A stretch of DNA of 64,000 bases from Alphaproteobacteria bacterium (GCA_028281325.1 JANQKC010000005.1:145696-209695); one strand, 5' to 3'. Positions 1 to 8,795 are shown, counted from the first letter of the stretch. Program-made: numbers and translations. The notes: generated by a model not told the origin, from the sequence alone.

Positions 1-718
1 GGGACATCGCGCCGGGCGTTTACGGTACAGACTTCGCCGAAGACTATGAATTCTCCGAGAATATCGGATTCGGCGGCGGCTTTGCGTATGCGTCGGACAG
101 TGTCGGCACACACACAGTGTCGGCACACACAGCGTTGCAGCCAGCACGTTTTTCCAAGACTACAGTGTCCTCAGCGAGTCCGCGATCACGAGCCGGGGGC
201 GGACCCGTGTGAGCGACGGCGGCGTGGGGAACACCGGCGATTTCTCCTCCTTCGCCGTCTCGATCGACGGTGCGGAGATGCCCTTTGCACCCGGCTTCGC
301 CTATCACGCGGCCTTCATCCAGCGCGGGAAGGGGAAGGGCGATGCCCAGGACGAAAAAGGCGTGATGTTTTCCGGAAGCTATGCGTTCGAACTACAGGGC
401 GTCACGGTCACGCCGCTGGTCGAGTATGCGCATTTCTTCGATGCGGACGGCGTGAACGATCAGGAGCGCGGGTTTCTTACCACCGCCGTGCAGGTGGAAT
501 GGCAGAAATGGAATCTGGCGCTGTCCCGCACCAGCCGGGATACCGACCGCCCGAACGATAGCGATATCGACGATGCCCAGATCCAGGTATCGGCGGGGTA
601 TAGCTTCGACGTCGGCCTTACCGCCGATGTGGGGTGGAAGATCGCCGAGGAAGAAGACGTCGAATCCCAGACGATTGGCTTTCTGCTCACGTATGAGGCC
701 GATTTCAGCGCGCCGTGA
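1..718 (+). pseudogene. Outer-membrane beta-barrel (porin-like) protein, 3' part, frameshifted
   Basis: The C-terminal part of an outer-membrane protein whose 5' end lies before the window. Reading from base 3 gives a glycine- and aromatic-rich stretch (GFGGGFAYASDSVGTH) that continues in another frame from about base 122 (VAASTFFQDYSVLSES) to the stop at 716-718. The junction is an imperfect tandem duplication: 101-117 and 118-132 are two copies of a unit starting TGTCGGCACACA, 17 and 15 bases long. Removing the 17-base copy restores one open frame. Alternating hydrophobic and polar residues and a near-terminal Phe/Tyr-rich strand suit a beta-barrel; no specific substrate can be inferred. 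A GTG at 209 could start only a C-terminal fragment. It is either a pseudogene, a slippage-variable gene or a sequencing error. Confidence 0.7.
101..132. repeat. Tandem duplication TGTCGGCACACA(CA)CAG x2
   Basis: Two adjacent copies, 101-117 (17 bases, with one extra CA) and 118-132 (15 bases). Each contains a short CA run. A single 15-base copy would keep the porin-like gene in frame, so this repeat is the direct cause of the frameshift. Confidence 0.85.
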
Positions 719-742
719 GAGGCCGCCTGAGGTCGCTCTGGC

Positions 743-1888
743 CTATTTCAACAGGTCGCGGCCGATGATCTCCCGCATGATCTCGCTGGTGCCGCCGGCG
801 ATGCGGCTCATGCGGGCGTCGGCCCAGGCGCGCGCGATCGGGTATTCCCACATATAACCGTAGCCGCCGTGCAGTTGGACGCAGGTGTCCAAAGCTTGGC
901 ACAAGCGTTCGGTCGAATAGAGCTTGGCCATGGCCGCGTCCTCGGCGGTCAATTCGCCCTTGAGATGCAGTTCGATACACCGGTCGATGAAGATGCGCGC
1001 CGCGACCGCCGCGGTTTTCACGTCGGCGAGCTGGAAGCGGCTGTTCTGGAAGGCCGCAAGCGGTCGCCCGAAAGCCTGGCGCTCCTGCGTATATTCCACC
1101 GTCCAGTCGAGCGCGGCCTCGATCATGGTGACGCAGCGGATCGCGACCAGCAGCCGTTCCTGCGGCAGTTGCTGCATCAGTTGGATGAATCCTTCGCCTT
1201 CGACGGTGCCGAGCAGGTTGGTCATCGGCACGCGTACGTCGTTGAAGAACAGTTCCGACGTATCCTGCGCCTTGTAACCGACCTTTTCGAGATTCCGACC
1301 GCGCTCGAAACCCTCGCGTTCCCGTTCGACCAGGATCAGGCTGATCCCCTTGGCCTTTTCGTCCGGATCGGTTTTCGCAACCACGATGACGAGATCGGAC
1401 AATTGACCGTTGCTGATAAAGGTCTTTTGGCCGTTGAGGACATAATGGTTGCCGTCCCGCACCGCGCGGGTGCGGATGCCCTGAAGATCCGATCCGGCGC
1501 CCGGCTCGGTCATCGCGATCGCGCCGATCGTTTCGCCCCGGACCATCTTCGGCAGCCAGTCCCGTTTTTGATCTTCCGTACCGTACTGCAGGATGTAGGG
1601 CGCGACGATATCCGAATGCAGATAGAAGGCCGGGCCGGAGGTGCCGGCGCGCGCCAGTTCCTCGACGACGATGGCGCTGAACCGGAAATCCGCCTCGGGA
1701 CCGCCGTATGCTTCCGGCATCGTGCAGCCCAAAAGGCCCGCGTCGCCGGCCTTGCGCCAAACGTCGCGGCTGACCATGCCGTCGCGTTCCCACCGGTCAT
1801 GATGCGGGGCGACTTCGGACTCGATGAAGCCGCGTACGGTCTCGCGGAACAGTTCGTGCTCGCCCGAATACAGGGTCCTTGGGATCAT
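743..1888 (-). CDS. Acyl-CoA dehydrogenase family protein
   Basis: A 381-residue flavoenzyme that would oxidise an acyl-CoA to the enoyl-CoA and pass electrons to ETF. The N-terminal helical domain carries the usual PEAYGG stretch (about 58-63), the middle beta domain has the FAD/substrate motif AMTEPGAGSD (about 124-133) and LNGQKTFISNG, and the C-terminal domain has QLHGGYGYMWEYPIAR and AGGTSEIM. The position of the medium-chain-type base (YEGT) is AGGT here, so the Glu in LPQERLL (about residue 240) is the likely base, as in long-chain and isovaleryl enzymes. It is divergent from the synthase/thiolase operon, with about 80 bases between starts, which suggests shared control and related substrates. 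The acyl chain cannot be predicted. Confidence 0.93.
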   Translation of the reverse strand: MIPRTLYSGEHELFRETVRGFIESEVAPHHDRWERDGMVSRDVWRKAGDAGLLGCTMPEAYGGPEADFRFSAIVVEELARAGTSGPAFYLHSDIVAPYILQYGTEDQKRDWLPKMVRGETIGAIAMTEPGAGSDLQGIRTRAVRDGNHYVLNGQKTFISNGQLSDLVIVVAKTDPDEKAKGISLILVEREREGFERGRNLEKVGYKAQDTSELFFNDVRVPMTNLLGTVEGEGFIQLMQQLPQERLLVAIRCVTMIEAALDWTVEYTQERQAFGRPLAAFQNSRFQLADVKTAAVAARIFIDRCIELHLKGELTAEDAAMAKLYSTERLCQALDTCVQLHGGYGYMWEYPIARAWADARMSRIAGGTSEIMREIIGRDLLK

Positions 1889-1969
1889 GCGCGGCCTTCC
1901 TTGGGTTGAATATTTCCATTCGATCCGTCGCCGTATAAGTTAAGGAAAAGTCGCAACAAGACCAACCGG

Positions 1970-3439
1970 ATGATGATGAGCAAGACAGGAATTACGGCCG
2001 TCGGCGGATATATCCCGCGGTTACGGATGCAGCGCGCCAAAATCGTGGAAGCGAACGCCTGGGCGAATTCGGCCCTGAAGGGCTATGCCAAGGGCGAGCG
2101 GTCCATGTGCAACTGGGACGAGGACAGTGTCACCATGGCGGTGGAAGCCGCCCGGGATTGCCTGGGCAACGGACCGCGGGATGCGGTGACGGCGGTGCAT
2201 TTGGCGTCGACGACCCTGCCGTTCGCCGACCGGCAGAACGCGGGCATCGTGGCCGAAGCGCTGAACCTGCCGGAGAATCTGTCCACGCTCGACATCACGT
2301 CGTCGCAGCGGGCGGGCACGTCGGGGTTGATCAATGCGTTGAACGCGGCCGCGAACAGTCCGGTTCTGTTCGCCGCGGCCGAGCATCGTCGGTCGCAAAA
2401 CGGCACGCCGCAGGAATTGCTGGCGGGCGACGGCGCGGCCGCACTCCTGGTCGGCACCGACGATCCGATCGCGACCTTCCTAGGCGGCCATACGGTGTCG
2501 ATCGATTTCGTCGACCATTATCGCGGCCAGCATCATGAATTCGATTACGATTGGGAAGAACGCTGGATCCGCGACGAAGGCTACATGAAGATCGTGCCGG
2601 AAGCCGTCGGCGCGCTGTTCGCCAAGGTCGACAAAGAAGTTACGGACGTGGACCGGTTCATCATCCCGGCGGCGCTGCGCGGCGTGCCCGCCATGCTGGC
2701 CAAGCGCCTGGGCATCAAGGACGAGGCGGTCTGCGACGTGCTGCAAGGCATTTGCGGCGATACCGGCGCGGCGCATGCGGTCGTCCTGCTGGCGAAAGCG
2801 CTGGAAGAAGCGACGCCGGGCGAGACGATTCTCGTCGCTGGGTTCGGCCAAGGCTGCGACGCGCTACTGTTCGAAACCACCGACAAGATTACGTCGCGCC
2901 GCCCAGGACGTGGGATCAACGGCAGTTTGGCCGTCCGGGCGGTTGAAGAGAACTACAACAAGTTCCAGTCCTTCAATCAGACGGTCGACAAGGATTTCGG
3001 CAAGCGCGGCGAGGTGGACAAACAGACGGCGCTGTCGACGCTGTACCGGAACCGTAAGATGTTGACCGGCTTCATCGGCGGCAAATGCACCAAATGCGGG
3101 ACGGTGCAATTCCCCAAGTCGCGCTATTGCGTGAATCCGAACTGCGGGGCGCTCGACACGCAAGAAGACCACGCCATGGCGGACACGCCGGGTAAGGTGA
3201 ACACCTATACCGCGGACTCGCTGACCTTCTCGCTGGACCCGCCGGCTTATTTCGGCATGGTCCAGTTCGATGGCGGCGGACGGCTGATGGTCGACTTCAC
3301 CGACGTGGACCGCGACAGTTTCGATATCGGCGTGCCGGTGCGGATGCAGTTCCGCGTCCGCGAATACGACGACGAGCGGGGATTTCGCAAATATTTCTGG
3401 AAGGCGGTGCAGACGGCATCGTCCGGCGCAGAGGCGTAG
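1970..3439 (+). CDS. HMG-CoA synthase-like protein fused to DUF35 zinc-ribbon/OB-fold domain
   Basis: A 489-residue two-part protein. Residues 1 to about 310 have the thiolase-fold layout of archaeal-type HMG-CoA synthases (GIVAEALNLP, AGDGAAALLVG, AGFGQGCDALL). Residues about 370-485 are a DUF35 module with a zinc ribbon (Cys 373, 376, 387, 392) followed by an OB fold. Aligned by eye with remembered archaeal synthases, the catalytic Glu, Cys and His positions are Thr81, Gln113 (SSQRAGT where archaeal proteins have FACKAGT) and Ile231, so ordinary condensation chemistry looks lost. It lies 11 bases upstream of a thiolase. In archaea, separate thiolase, synthase and DUF35 proteins form a channelling complex; here two are fused. 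The role is probably CoA binding or scaffolding for the thiolase (inference). Three ATG codons stand in tandem at the start. Confidence 0.85.
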   Translation: MMMSKTGITAVGGYIPRLRMQRAKIVEANAWANSALKGYAKGERSMCNWDEDSVTMAVEAARDCLGNGPRDAVTAVHLASTTLPFADRQNAGIVAEALNLPENLSTLDITSSQRAGTSGLINALNAAANSPVLFAAAEHRRSQNGTPQELLAGDGAAALLVGTDDPIATFLGGHTVSIDFVDHYRGQHHEFDYDWEERWIRDEGYMKIVPEAVGALFAKVDKEVTDVDRFIIPAALRGVPAMLAKRLGIKDEAVCDVLQGICGDTGAAHAVVLLAKALEEATPGETILVAGFGQGCDALLFETTDKITSRRPGRGINGSLAVRAVEENYNKFQSFNQTVDKDFGKRGEVDKQTALSTLYRNRKMLTGFIGGKCTKCGTVQFPKSRYCVNPNCGALDTQEDHAMADTPGKVNTYTADSLTFSLDPPAYFGMVQFDGGGRLMVDFTDVDRDSFDIGVPVRMQFRVREYDDERGFRKYFWKAVQTASSGAEA

Positions 3440-3450
3440 GAGGACAGACG

Positions 3451-4656
3451 ATGGCGAGTGGAATTCGCGACAAGGTCGCTATCTTGGGAATGGGCTGCTC
3501 GAAGTTCGGCGAGCGCTGGGATGCGGAGCCGTTCGACCTGATGGTCGAGGCCTTCGCCGAATGCATCGAGGATGCCGGCATCGAGAAGGACGAGATCCAG
3601 GCGGCATGGCTGTCGACGGCGATCGATTCCGTCAATGTCGGGCCGAGCGGCGTGCCGCTCGCCGTGGCGCTGCGCCTGCCGTTCATCCCGGTCACGCGCG
3701 TGGAGAATTTCTGCGCCAGCGGGACCGAAGCCTTTCGCGGCGCGGTCTATGCCGTCGCGTCGGGCGCCTGCGACATCGCCTTGGCGCTTGGCTGCGAGAA
3801 GCTCAAGGACACGGGCTATGGCGGTTTGCCGCAGCGCACGCGCGGCGTCACCAACTCGATGTATTGGCCGAACCTCTCCGCGCCGGGCGTCTTCGCGCAG
3901 CTTGCCGCGGGTTATCGGGGAGCGTATGGCGTCGACCGGGACGAATTGAAACGCGCGATGGCGCAGGTCTCGGTGAAGAGCCACGCCAACGGCGCGAAGA
4001 ACCCGAAAGCGCATCTGCAGCGGCCGGTGACCATGGACAAGGTCCTGGGTGCGCCGATAGTCGCCGAACCGATCGGCCTGTTCGACTGCTGCGGGGTCAG
4101 CGACGGCGCGGCCGCGGCCATCGTCTGCACGCCGGAACTGGCGAAGAGCCTCGGCAAGCAGGACCTCGTCTCGGTCAAGGCGTTGCAGCTCTCCGTCTCG
4201 AACGGGTCCGAGGCCGGGCATAACTCCTGGGACGGGTCGCATATCAAGACGACGCGCATCGCCGCCAAGAAGGCCTACGAAGAGGCAGGGATCAGGAACC
4301 CGCGGGAAGAGATCAGCATGACGGAAGTGCATGACTGTTTCTCGATCACGGAACTGATCACCATGGAAGACCTCGGCCTGTCGCAGGAGGGCGCGGCGGT
4401 CAAGGACGTGCTCGACGGCGTGTTCGACGCGGACGGCGAGGTGCCCTGTCAGATCGACGGCGGGTTGAAGTGTTTCGGCCATCCGATCGGCGCGTCGGGG
4501 CTGCGGATGCTCTACGAGATGTACACCCAGCTATTGGGCCGGGCGGACGAGCGGCAATTGGCCGACCCCAGAATCGGTCTGACCCATAACCTGGGCGGTT
4601 TCCCGCACATGAACGTCAGCAGCGTGTCGATCGTGGGCCGCTACGAAGGGGCTTAA
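3451..4656 (+). CDS. Thiolase family protein (SCP2/lipid-transfer type)
   Basis: A 401-residue thiolase of the SCP-x type. The nucleophilic Cys is in VENFCASGTEA (about residue 87), the first His in EVHDCF (about 293) and the C-terminal block is CFGHPIGASG (about 343-352), so all catalytic parts seem present, unlike in the upstream partner. It would make or cleave beta-ketoacyl-CoA. The start is fixed by GGAGG eight bases before ATG 3451. The gene is 11 bases after the HMG-CoA-synthase-like/DUF35 fusion and 2 bases before the DUF1737 gene, so the three are one operon. SCP2 thiolases commonly pair with DUF35 proteins, for example in sterol side-chain breakdown, but the substrate here is unknown. 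Confidence 0.92.
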   Translation: MASGIRDKVAILGMGCSKFGERWDAEPFDLMVEAFAECIEDAGIEKDEIQAAWLSTAIDSVNVGPSGVPLAVALRLPFIPVTRVENFCASGTEAFRGAVYAVASGACDIALALGCEKLKDTGYGGLPQRTRGVTNSMYWPNLSAPGVFAQLAAGYRGAYGVDRDELKRAMAQVSVKSHANGAKNPKAHLQRPVTMDKVLGAPIVAEPIGLFDCCGVSDGAAAAIVCTPELAKSLGKQDLVSVKALQLSVSNGSEAGHNSWDGSHIKTTRIAAKKAYEEAGIRNPREEISMTEVHDCFSITELITMEDLGLSQEGAAVKDVLDGVFDADGEVPCQIDGGLKCFGHPIGASGLRMLYEMYTQLLGRADERQLADPRIGLTHNLGGFPHMNVSSVSIVGRYEGA

Positions 4657-4658
4657 CG

Positions 4659-4844
4659 GTGGCCGAAAAGCTACGCTACCGCCTGTTGACCGGAGAGGAC
4701 GACCGTAAGTTCTGCGAACGCGTCTCCGCGGCGCTGGACGACGGGTATGAGCTACACGGCTCCCCCGCCGTCACCTTTAACGGCGACACCGTGATCGTCG
4801 CACAGGCCTTGGTGTTAAGCGAAAATAAAGCGTCCAGTAACTAG
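4659..4844 (+). CDS. DUF1737 domain-containing small protein
   Basis: A 61-residue protein with a GTG start two bases after the thiolase stop, so translation is probably coupled. The sequence (YRLLTGEDDRKFCERV, then a hydrophobic VTFNGDTVIVAQALV strand pair) matches the DUF1737 family, whose members are short alpha/beta proteins of unknown function. Its place as the last gene of the synthase-like/thiolase operon is the only clue to function. No signal peptide or membrane segment is seen. Confidence 0.8.
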   Translation: MAEKLRYRLLTGEDDRKFCERVSAALDDGYELHGSPAVTFNGDTVIVAQALVLSENKASSN

Positions 4845-4914
4845 CATCCGCTAAACCGTAACGCTCGGCGCGTATGATCGCGATGGGGCGGTGTTTGGCG
4901 ATAGGAGCGATGCG

Positions 4915-6468
4915 ATGCAGAGTTGGACACGGCGTGGCGTACTCCAGCGGTCGGCGATGATGTCCGCGTTGCCGTTGCTCGGGCCTTTGGCCGGGTGCGC
5001 AACGACCGTGGATCCGATCAAAACGAGCGCGAATCCTCTTTTCACCCTTGGCGTTGCGTCGGGCGATCCCTGGCCCGATAGCGTGGTGCTGTGGACCCGG
5101 TTGGCCCGCGATCCACTTCACGGCGGCGGCATGGGCGACGCGCCCGTTGCCGTGCGATGGGAAATCGCGGCGGACGAGGGATTTCAACGGATCGTCAATA
5201 AGGGCATGGTGACGGCGCGCGCCGAAACCGCGCATTCCGTGCATGTCGAGGCCGGCAGCCTCGAACCGCATCGCTGGTATTGGTACCGGTTTAACGCGTT
5301 GGGGATCGAGAGCGCGGTCGGCCGGACCCGAACAGCGCCTGCTTTGGATGCATCGACCGATCGCGTTCGCCTCGCGCTCGCCTGTTGCCAGCATTACGAA
5401 CACGGGCATTACACCGCCTATCGCCACATGGCCGCGGAGGAGTTGGATCTCGTCCTGCATGTCGGCGACTATATTTACGAAAACAAGGCCAGAGAGGGAC
5501 GGCCCCGGCTTCATAACTCCCGCGAAACGAAAACGCTGGCCGAATACCGCAACCGCTATGCGCTTTACAAACTGGATCCGGACCTCCAGGCGGCGCACGC
5601 GGCGTTTCCGTGGGCCGCCGTACCGGACGATCACGAGGTCGAGAACGACTACGCCAACGACATCGAGGAACACGGCCGCCAGGCCCCGCAAGAGTTTCTG
5701 AAACGCCGCGCCGTGGCGTATCAGGCCTATTACGAGCATCTGCCATTCCGGCGCGCATCCCGGCCTGTCGGTCCGGCCATGCGGCTGCATCGGCCGCTCA
5801 GGTTCGGCCGGCTGGCGTCCATCAATTTGCTGGATACCCGACAGTACCGGACGGACCAACAGTGTTCCGGCGGCTGGGGGCCGCGCTGCGCGGCGGCGCT
5901 CGACCCGGCCGCGACGATGCTTGGCCGGGAGCAAGAGCGTTGGCTCGATACGATGTTGAACGGATCGGCAACCCGCTGGGACGTGCTGGTGCAGCAATTG
6001 CCGATTTTCGAGCGGGCCCGCATGCGCGACGGCCAACTGGAACACAATATGGATAAATGGGATGGATACACCGCGGCGCGGCAACGGCTGTTTGAGTCCA
6101 TCCAGCGTCGCGACCGGGGCGGCATGGTCGTGCTATCCGGCGACGTGCATGAAGCATGGGCCGGAAGACTGAAAGCGGATTTTGCCGATCCGAAATCCGC
6201 GACATTCGGGACGGAGTTCGTCGGAACGTCGATTTCGTCCGGCGGGAACGGATTCGACGGCAAGAAGAGCCGGGACGGGATGCTTGACATCAACCCGCAC
6301 TTGGCATTCTACAACGGCCGGCGAGGGTATGCGCGGTGCGACATCACCGCCGATGCGTGGCGGACCGACTATCGCGTTCTTCCGTATGTGAAGGAACCGG
6401 GGGCGCCGATTTCCACACGCGCCTCCTTCGTGGTGGACCGCGAGAGCAACCGGTTGGAAACCGCTTAA
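4915..6468 (+). CDS. PhoD-type alkaline phosphatase/phosphodiesterase, Tat-exported lipoprotein
   Basis: A metallophosphatase of the PhoD family, about 517 residues. The N-terminus has a twin-arginine motif (TRRGVLQ), a hydrophobic stretch and a lipobox-like LAGC, so the protein is predicted to leave the cytoplasm by Tat and be lipid-anchored. PhoD motifs are DPWPDSVVLWTRL, VGDYIYEN, PDDHEVENDY and SGDVHEAW; these carry the metal-binding Asp, Asn and His residues. The family hydrolyses phosphodiesters or monoesters using Fe and Ca. An upstream GTG at 4891 is in frame, but AGGAG lies seven bases before ATG 4915, which also gives a normal Tat peptide. It converges with the HD-oxygenase gene; no Pho box was identified. 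Confidence 0.9.
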   Translation: MQSWTRRGVLQRSAMMSALPLLGPLAGCATTVDPIKTSANPLFTLGVASGDPWPDSVVLWTRLARDPLHGGGMGDAPVAVRWEIAADEGFQRIVNKGMVTARAETAHSVHVEAGSLEPHRWYWYRFNALGIESAVGRTRTAPALDASTDRVRLALACCQHYEHGHYTAYRHMAAEELDLVLHVGDYIYENKAREGRPRLHNSRETKTLAEYRNRYALYKLDPDLQAAHAAFPWAAVPDDHEVENDYANDIEEHGRQAPQEFLKRRAVAYQAYYEHLPFRRASRPVGPAMRLHRPLRFGRLASINLLDTRQYRTDQQCSGGWGPRCAAALDPAATMLGREQERWLDTMLNGSATRWDVLVQQLPIFERARMRDGQLEHNMDKWDGYTAARQRLFESIQRRDRGGMVVLSGDVHEAWAGRLKADFADPKSATFGTEFVGTSISSGGNGFDGKKSRDGMLDINPHLAFYNGRRGYARCDITADAWRTDYRVLPYVKEPGAPISTRASFVVDRESNRLETA

Positions 6469-6472
6469 GCGG

Positions 6473-7021
6473 TTATTTGGTCAGGCTCGCGCGAAGCTGC
6501 GGAGCGAAGTGTCCGAAATCCGGCGTCTCGGCGTCGGGCCGTTTCGCCAGGTCGTCCCAGCGGCGCAGGTCTACGCCTTCCTTCGCGAACGGTTGCGCCA
6601 GGAACGCGTCGGCTTCGGCAGCGCTGAAGACGCCGCCCTGGCCTTTCAGGCTACGATGCGAACCGTCCGATACCTTCTTCTGATAGGCGGGGTCCGTCGC
6701 CATGAGGTACCGCTTGGCGGCGACATGCCAGTAGATCGGCATCGTGACATCGGGGCCGAACCAGGGCTCCAGGAACTTCTGCGCGACGACCTCATGTTTC
6801 GCGTCGCCGCCGCTATCCGTGATCTTCCGGTCCTTCGGGTTGATGATGCGCCCAATATCGTGGAGCAGGGCGGCCGTCACCATCGGTGCGCCGGCGCCCG
6901 CTTCCTCGGCAATCATCGCCGTCTGTAAGGCATGCGCGGTTTGGCTGACCGACCGGTCGCCTTCGAATATCTCGTATCCGGCCGTGCCGTAGATGTCGGC
7001 GAGCTTCTCAATCGGGTCCAT
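6473..7021 (-). CDS. PhnZ-like HD-domain oxygenase
   Basis: About 182 residues of the HD subgroup that includes PhnZ, a mixed-valent di-iron oxygenase that splits the C-P bond of hydroxylated aminoethylphosphonates. Seen here: SQTAHALQTA (first His), ALLHDIGRI (HD pair), KHEVVA, WHVAAKRYL, SLKGQGG and LRRWDDLAK, all in the order found in PhnZ/TmpB. ATG 7021 is preferred over 7042 because AAAGG lies seven bases before it. It is the last gene of a three-gene run after an isocitrate-lyase-family enzyme and an SDR. Known members act on 2-amino- or 2-trimethylamino-1-hydroxyethylphosphonate, but no phosphonate transport or transaminase gene is visible, so the substrate is open. Confidence 0.85.
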   Translation of the reverse strand: MDPIEKLADIYGTAGYEIFEGDRSVSQTAHALQTAMIAEEAGAGAPMVTAALLHDIGRIINPKDRKITDSGGDAKHEVVAQKFLEPWFGPDVTMPIYWHVAAKRYLMATDPAYQKKVSDGSHRSLKGQGGVFSAAEADAFLAQPFAKEGVDLRRWDDLAKRPDAETPDFGHFAPQLRASLTK

Positions 7022-7085
7022 GTCTTGGCCTTTCGACGCCATTGCAGCAGGCGAAGATTAACGTTTCCTGTCGAAGCGGCGGGGA

Positions 7086-7835
7086 TCAACCGCGCCCGAC
7101 GAAGGGCATCTTGGTCGCCATGATGGTCATGAACTGGACGTTCGCATCCAACGGTAAATTCGCCATGTAAACAACGGCGTCGGCGACATGTTTCACGTCC
7201 ATCCGCGGTTCCGCCACCACGTCGCCATTGGCCTGCGGCACGCCGTCGCTCATGCGTTCGGTCATCGGCGTCGCCGCGTTGCCGATATCGATCTGGCTGC
7301 ACGCGATATCGTATTTACGGCAATCCAGGGAGGTCGATTTGGTCAATCCCGTCACCGCGTGTTTGGTCGAAGTATAGGGTGCGGAATTCGGGCGCGGCGC
7401 ATGCGCGGAAATCGACCCGTTGTTGATGATCCGGCCGCCCCTCGGGTCCTGATCCTTCATGATGCGGATGGCTTCCTGCGTACACAGGAACGTGCCGGTC
7501 AGGTTCGCGTTGACCACCGTGGTCCACTGCTCGTAGGTCAAATCTTCGAGCGGGACCGGCGGCGCACCGGTCCCCGCGTTGTTGAACAGCACGTCGAGGC
7601 GGCCGAACGTCTCTTTCGTCTTGGCGAAGAGGGCCTTCACCGCGTCCCGATCGCCGACATCCGCCGGCAGGGCGAGCACTTTCTCCGCCGGGGCGCCGGA
7701 TTCCGCGATCGCGGTTTCCAATGGCTCGAGCCGCCGCGCCGACAACACGACGGCGTAGCCTGCGTCGAGCAAGGCCAAGGCGGACGCCTTGCCGATCCCC
7801 GATCCGGCGCCGGTCACGATGGCGACCTTCTCCAT
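7086..7835 (-). CDS. SDR family oxidoreductase
   Basis: A 249-residue classical short-chain dehydrogenase. The nucleotide-binding TGAGSGIG is at about 8-15, NNAGTG at about 90-95, and the catalytic Ser and YxxxK as NGSIS and YTSTK (about 143-162). ARR after strand 2 suggests NADP preference. It lies 24 bases after the isocitrate-lyase-family gene and about 64 bases before the HD-oxygenase start, so co-transcription is likely. It probably oxidises or reduces an alcohol/ketone in the same route. Substrate unknown. Confidence 0.92.
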   Translation of the reverse strand: MEKVAIVTGAGSGIGKASALALLDAGYAVVLSARRLEPLETAIAESGAPAEKVLALPADVGDRDAVKALFAKTKETFGRLDVLFNNAGTGAPPVPLEDLTYEQWTTVVNANLTGTFLCTQEAIRIMKDQDPRGGRIINNGSISAHAPRPNSAPYTSTKHAVTGLTKSTSLDCRKYDIACSQIDIGNAATPMTERMSDGVPQANGDVVAEPRMDVKHVADAVVYMANLPLDANVQFMTIMATKMPFVGRG

Positions 7836-7859
7836 TGCGTCTCTCCTTCAGTCCTTCAC

Positions 7860-8795
7860 TTATTCCGCGGCCGGACGATGACCGAGGGAATCCGAGTATT
7901 TCTCCAATTCCTCTTCGCCCATGAACCGTTTTTCCAACTCCATGACTTCGTCGAACCCGGCGAAGGTGTGGAAGTCGCCCAAGGGGTGATCGGTGAAGAT
8001 TTCGTTGAAACGCTTTTCGGCGTCCGGCCCGTCCTGCTTCATGGCGACGGCGAGGTCATAGACGGCGACCATCGTCGCGCGCAGGGTCGCGCCGGGCACG
8101 ATGGTGATCGCGATGCCCAGCTCGTTCATCTCGGCTTCGCTAAGGCGCGGCGAGATGCCGGTCTGGTTGTAGAGGATCGGTCCCTTGACCTCGGCGCAGA
8201 TCCGCTTCACCTCGTCGGTGTCGCGGGGGCCTTCGACGAAGGCGATATCGGCGCCGGCGTCTAGATAGGCGTTGGCGCGGTTGATGGCGTCATCGAGCGT
8301 GCCGCCATGAGCGCCGCGCGCGTCGGTGCGGGCGATCAACACGAAATCGGGGTCGACTTCCTTCCGGGCGTAATCGGCCGCGCGGTATTTGCCGACCGCT
8401 TCCTCGATCGGAATGACCTGCCGCCCGGCGACGTGGCCGCAACGTTTCGGGATGATTTGATCTTCGATGTGGATCGCTGCGACACCGGTCTGGATGTACT
8501 CCTTGACCGTCCGCACCACGTTGATGGCGTTGCCGTAGCCGTTGTCCGAATCCGCGATGACAGGGGCGTCGGTGACATTCGCGATGTTGCGCGCGTTGAG
8601 ATGCATCTCGGTCATCGTCGCGAGCCCCGCATCCGGCATGCCCAGCAGGGAAAGTGAGGTTCCGTAGCCCGTCATGTAGATCGCCGGGAAGCCGACCTTA
8701 TCCAAGATCTTGGCGCTCAGCGCGTTGTAACAACCTGGAACAAATAGCGTTTTTCCCGATTTCATCAAATCGCGCAACTGCGTTGTCTTTTTCAC
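7860..8795 (-). CDS. Isocitrate lyase/PEP mutase family protein
   Basis: About 311 residues, a TIM-barrel lyase of the isocitrate lyase superfamily. The active-site loop is present as PKRCGHVAG, with the catalytic Cys typical of C-C lyases (methylisocitrate, dimethylmalate lyase) rather than phosphonomutases. IADSDNGYGN and HIEDQ carry the metal and substrate residues; ARTDARG follows. An open frame extends upstream to 8900, but GTG 8795 has GGAGG seven bases ahead and starts at the family's usual N-terminus, so the longer form is rejected. First gene of the run with an SDR and an HD oxygenase. It would split a 2-hydroxy or methylated C4-C7 diacid, or act on oxaloacetate; which one is unknown. 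Confidence 0.9.
   Translation of the reverse strand: MKKTTQLRDLMKSGKTLFVPGCYNALSAKILDKVGFPAIYMTGYGTSLSLLGMPDAGLATMTEMHLNARNIANVTDAPVIADSDNGYGNAINVVRTVKEYIQTGVAAIHIEDQIIPKRCGHVAGRQVIPIEEAVGKYRAADYARKEVDPDFVLIARTDARGAHGGTLDDAINRANAYLDAGADIAFVEGPRDTDEVKRICAEVKGPILYNQTGISPRLSEAEMNELGIAITIVPGATLRATMVAVYDLAVAMKQDGPDAEKRFNEIFTDHPLGDFHTFAGFDEVMELEKRFMGEEELEKYSDSLGHRPAAE

Noticed and set aside
869..1909. Large frames antisense to acyl-CoA dehydrogenase and similar long antisense frames elsewhere
   Set aside because: They are shadows of real genes caused by high GC in the third codon position.
6459..6474. Palindrome AACCGCTTAAGCGGTT as a two-way terminator
   Set aside because: It overlaps both stop codons and has no T-run on either side; too weak to list.
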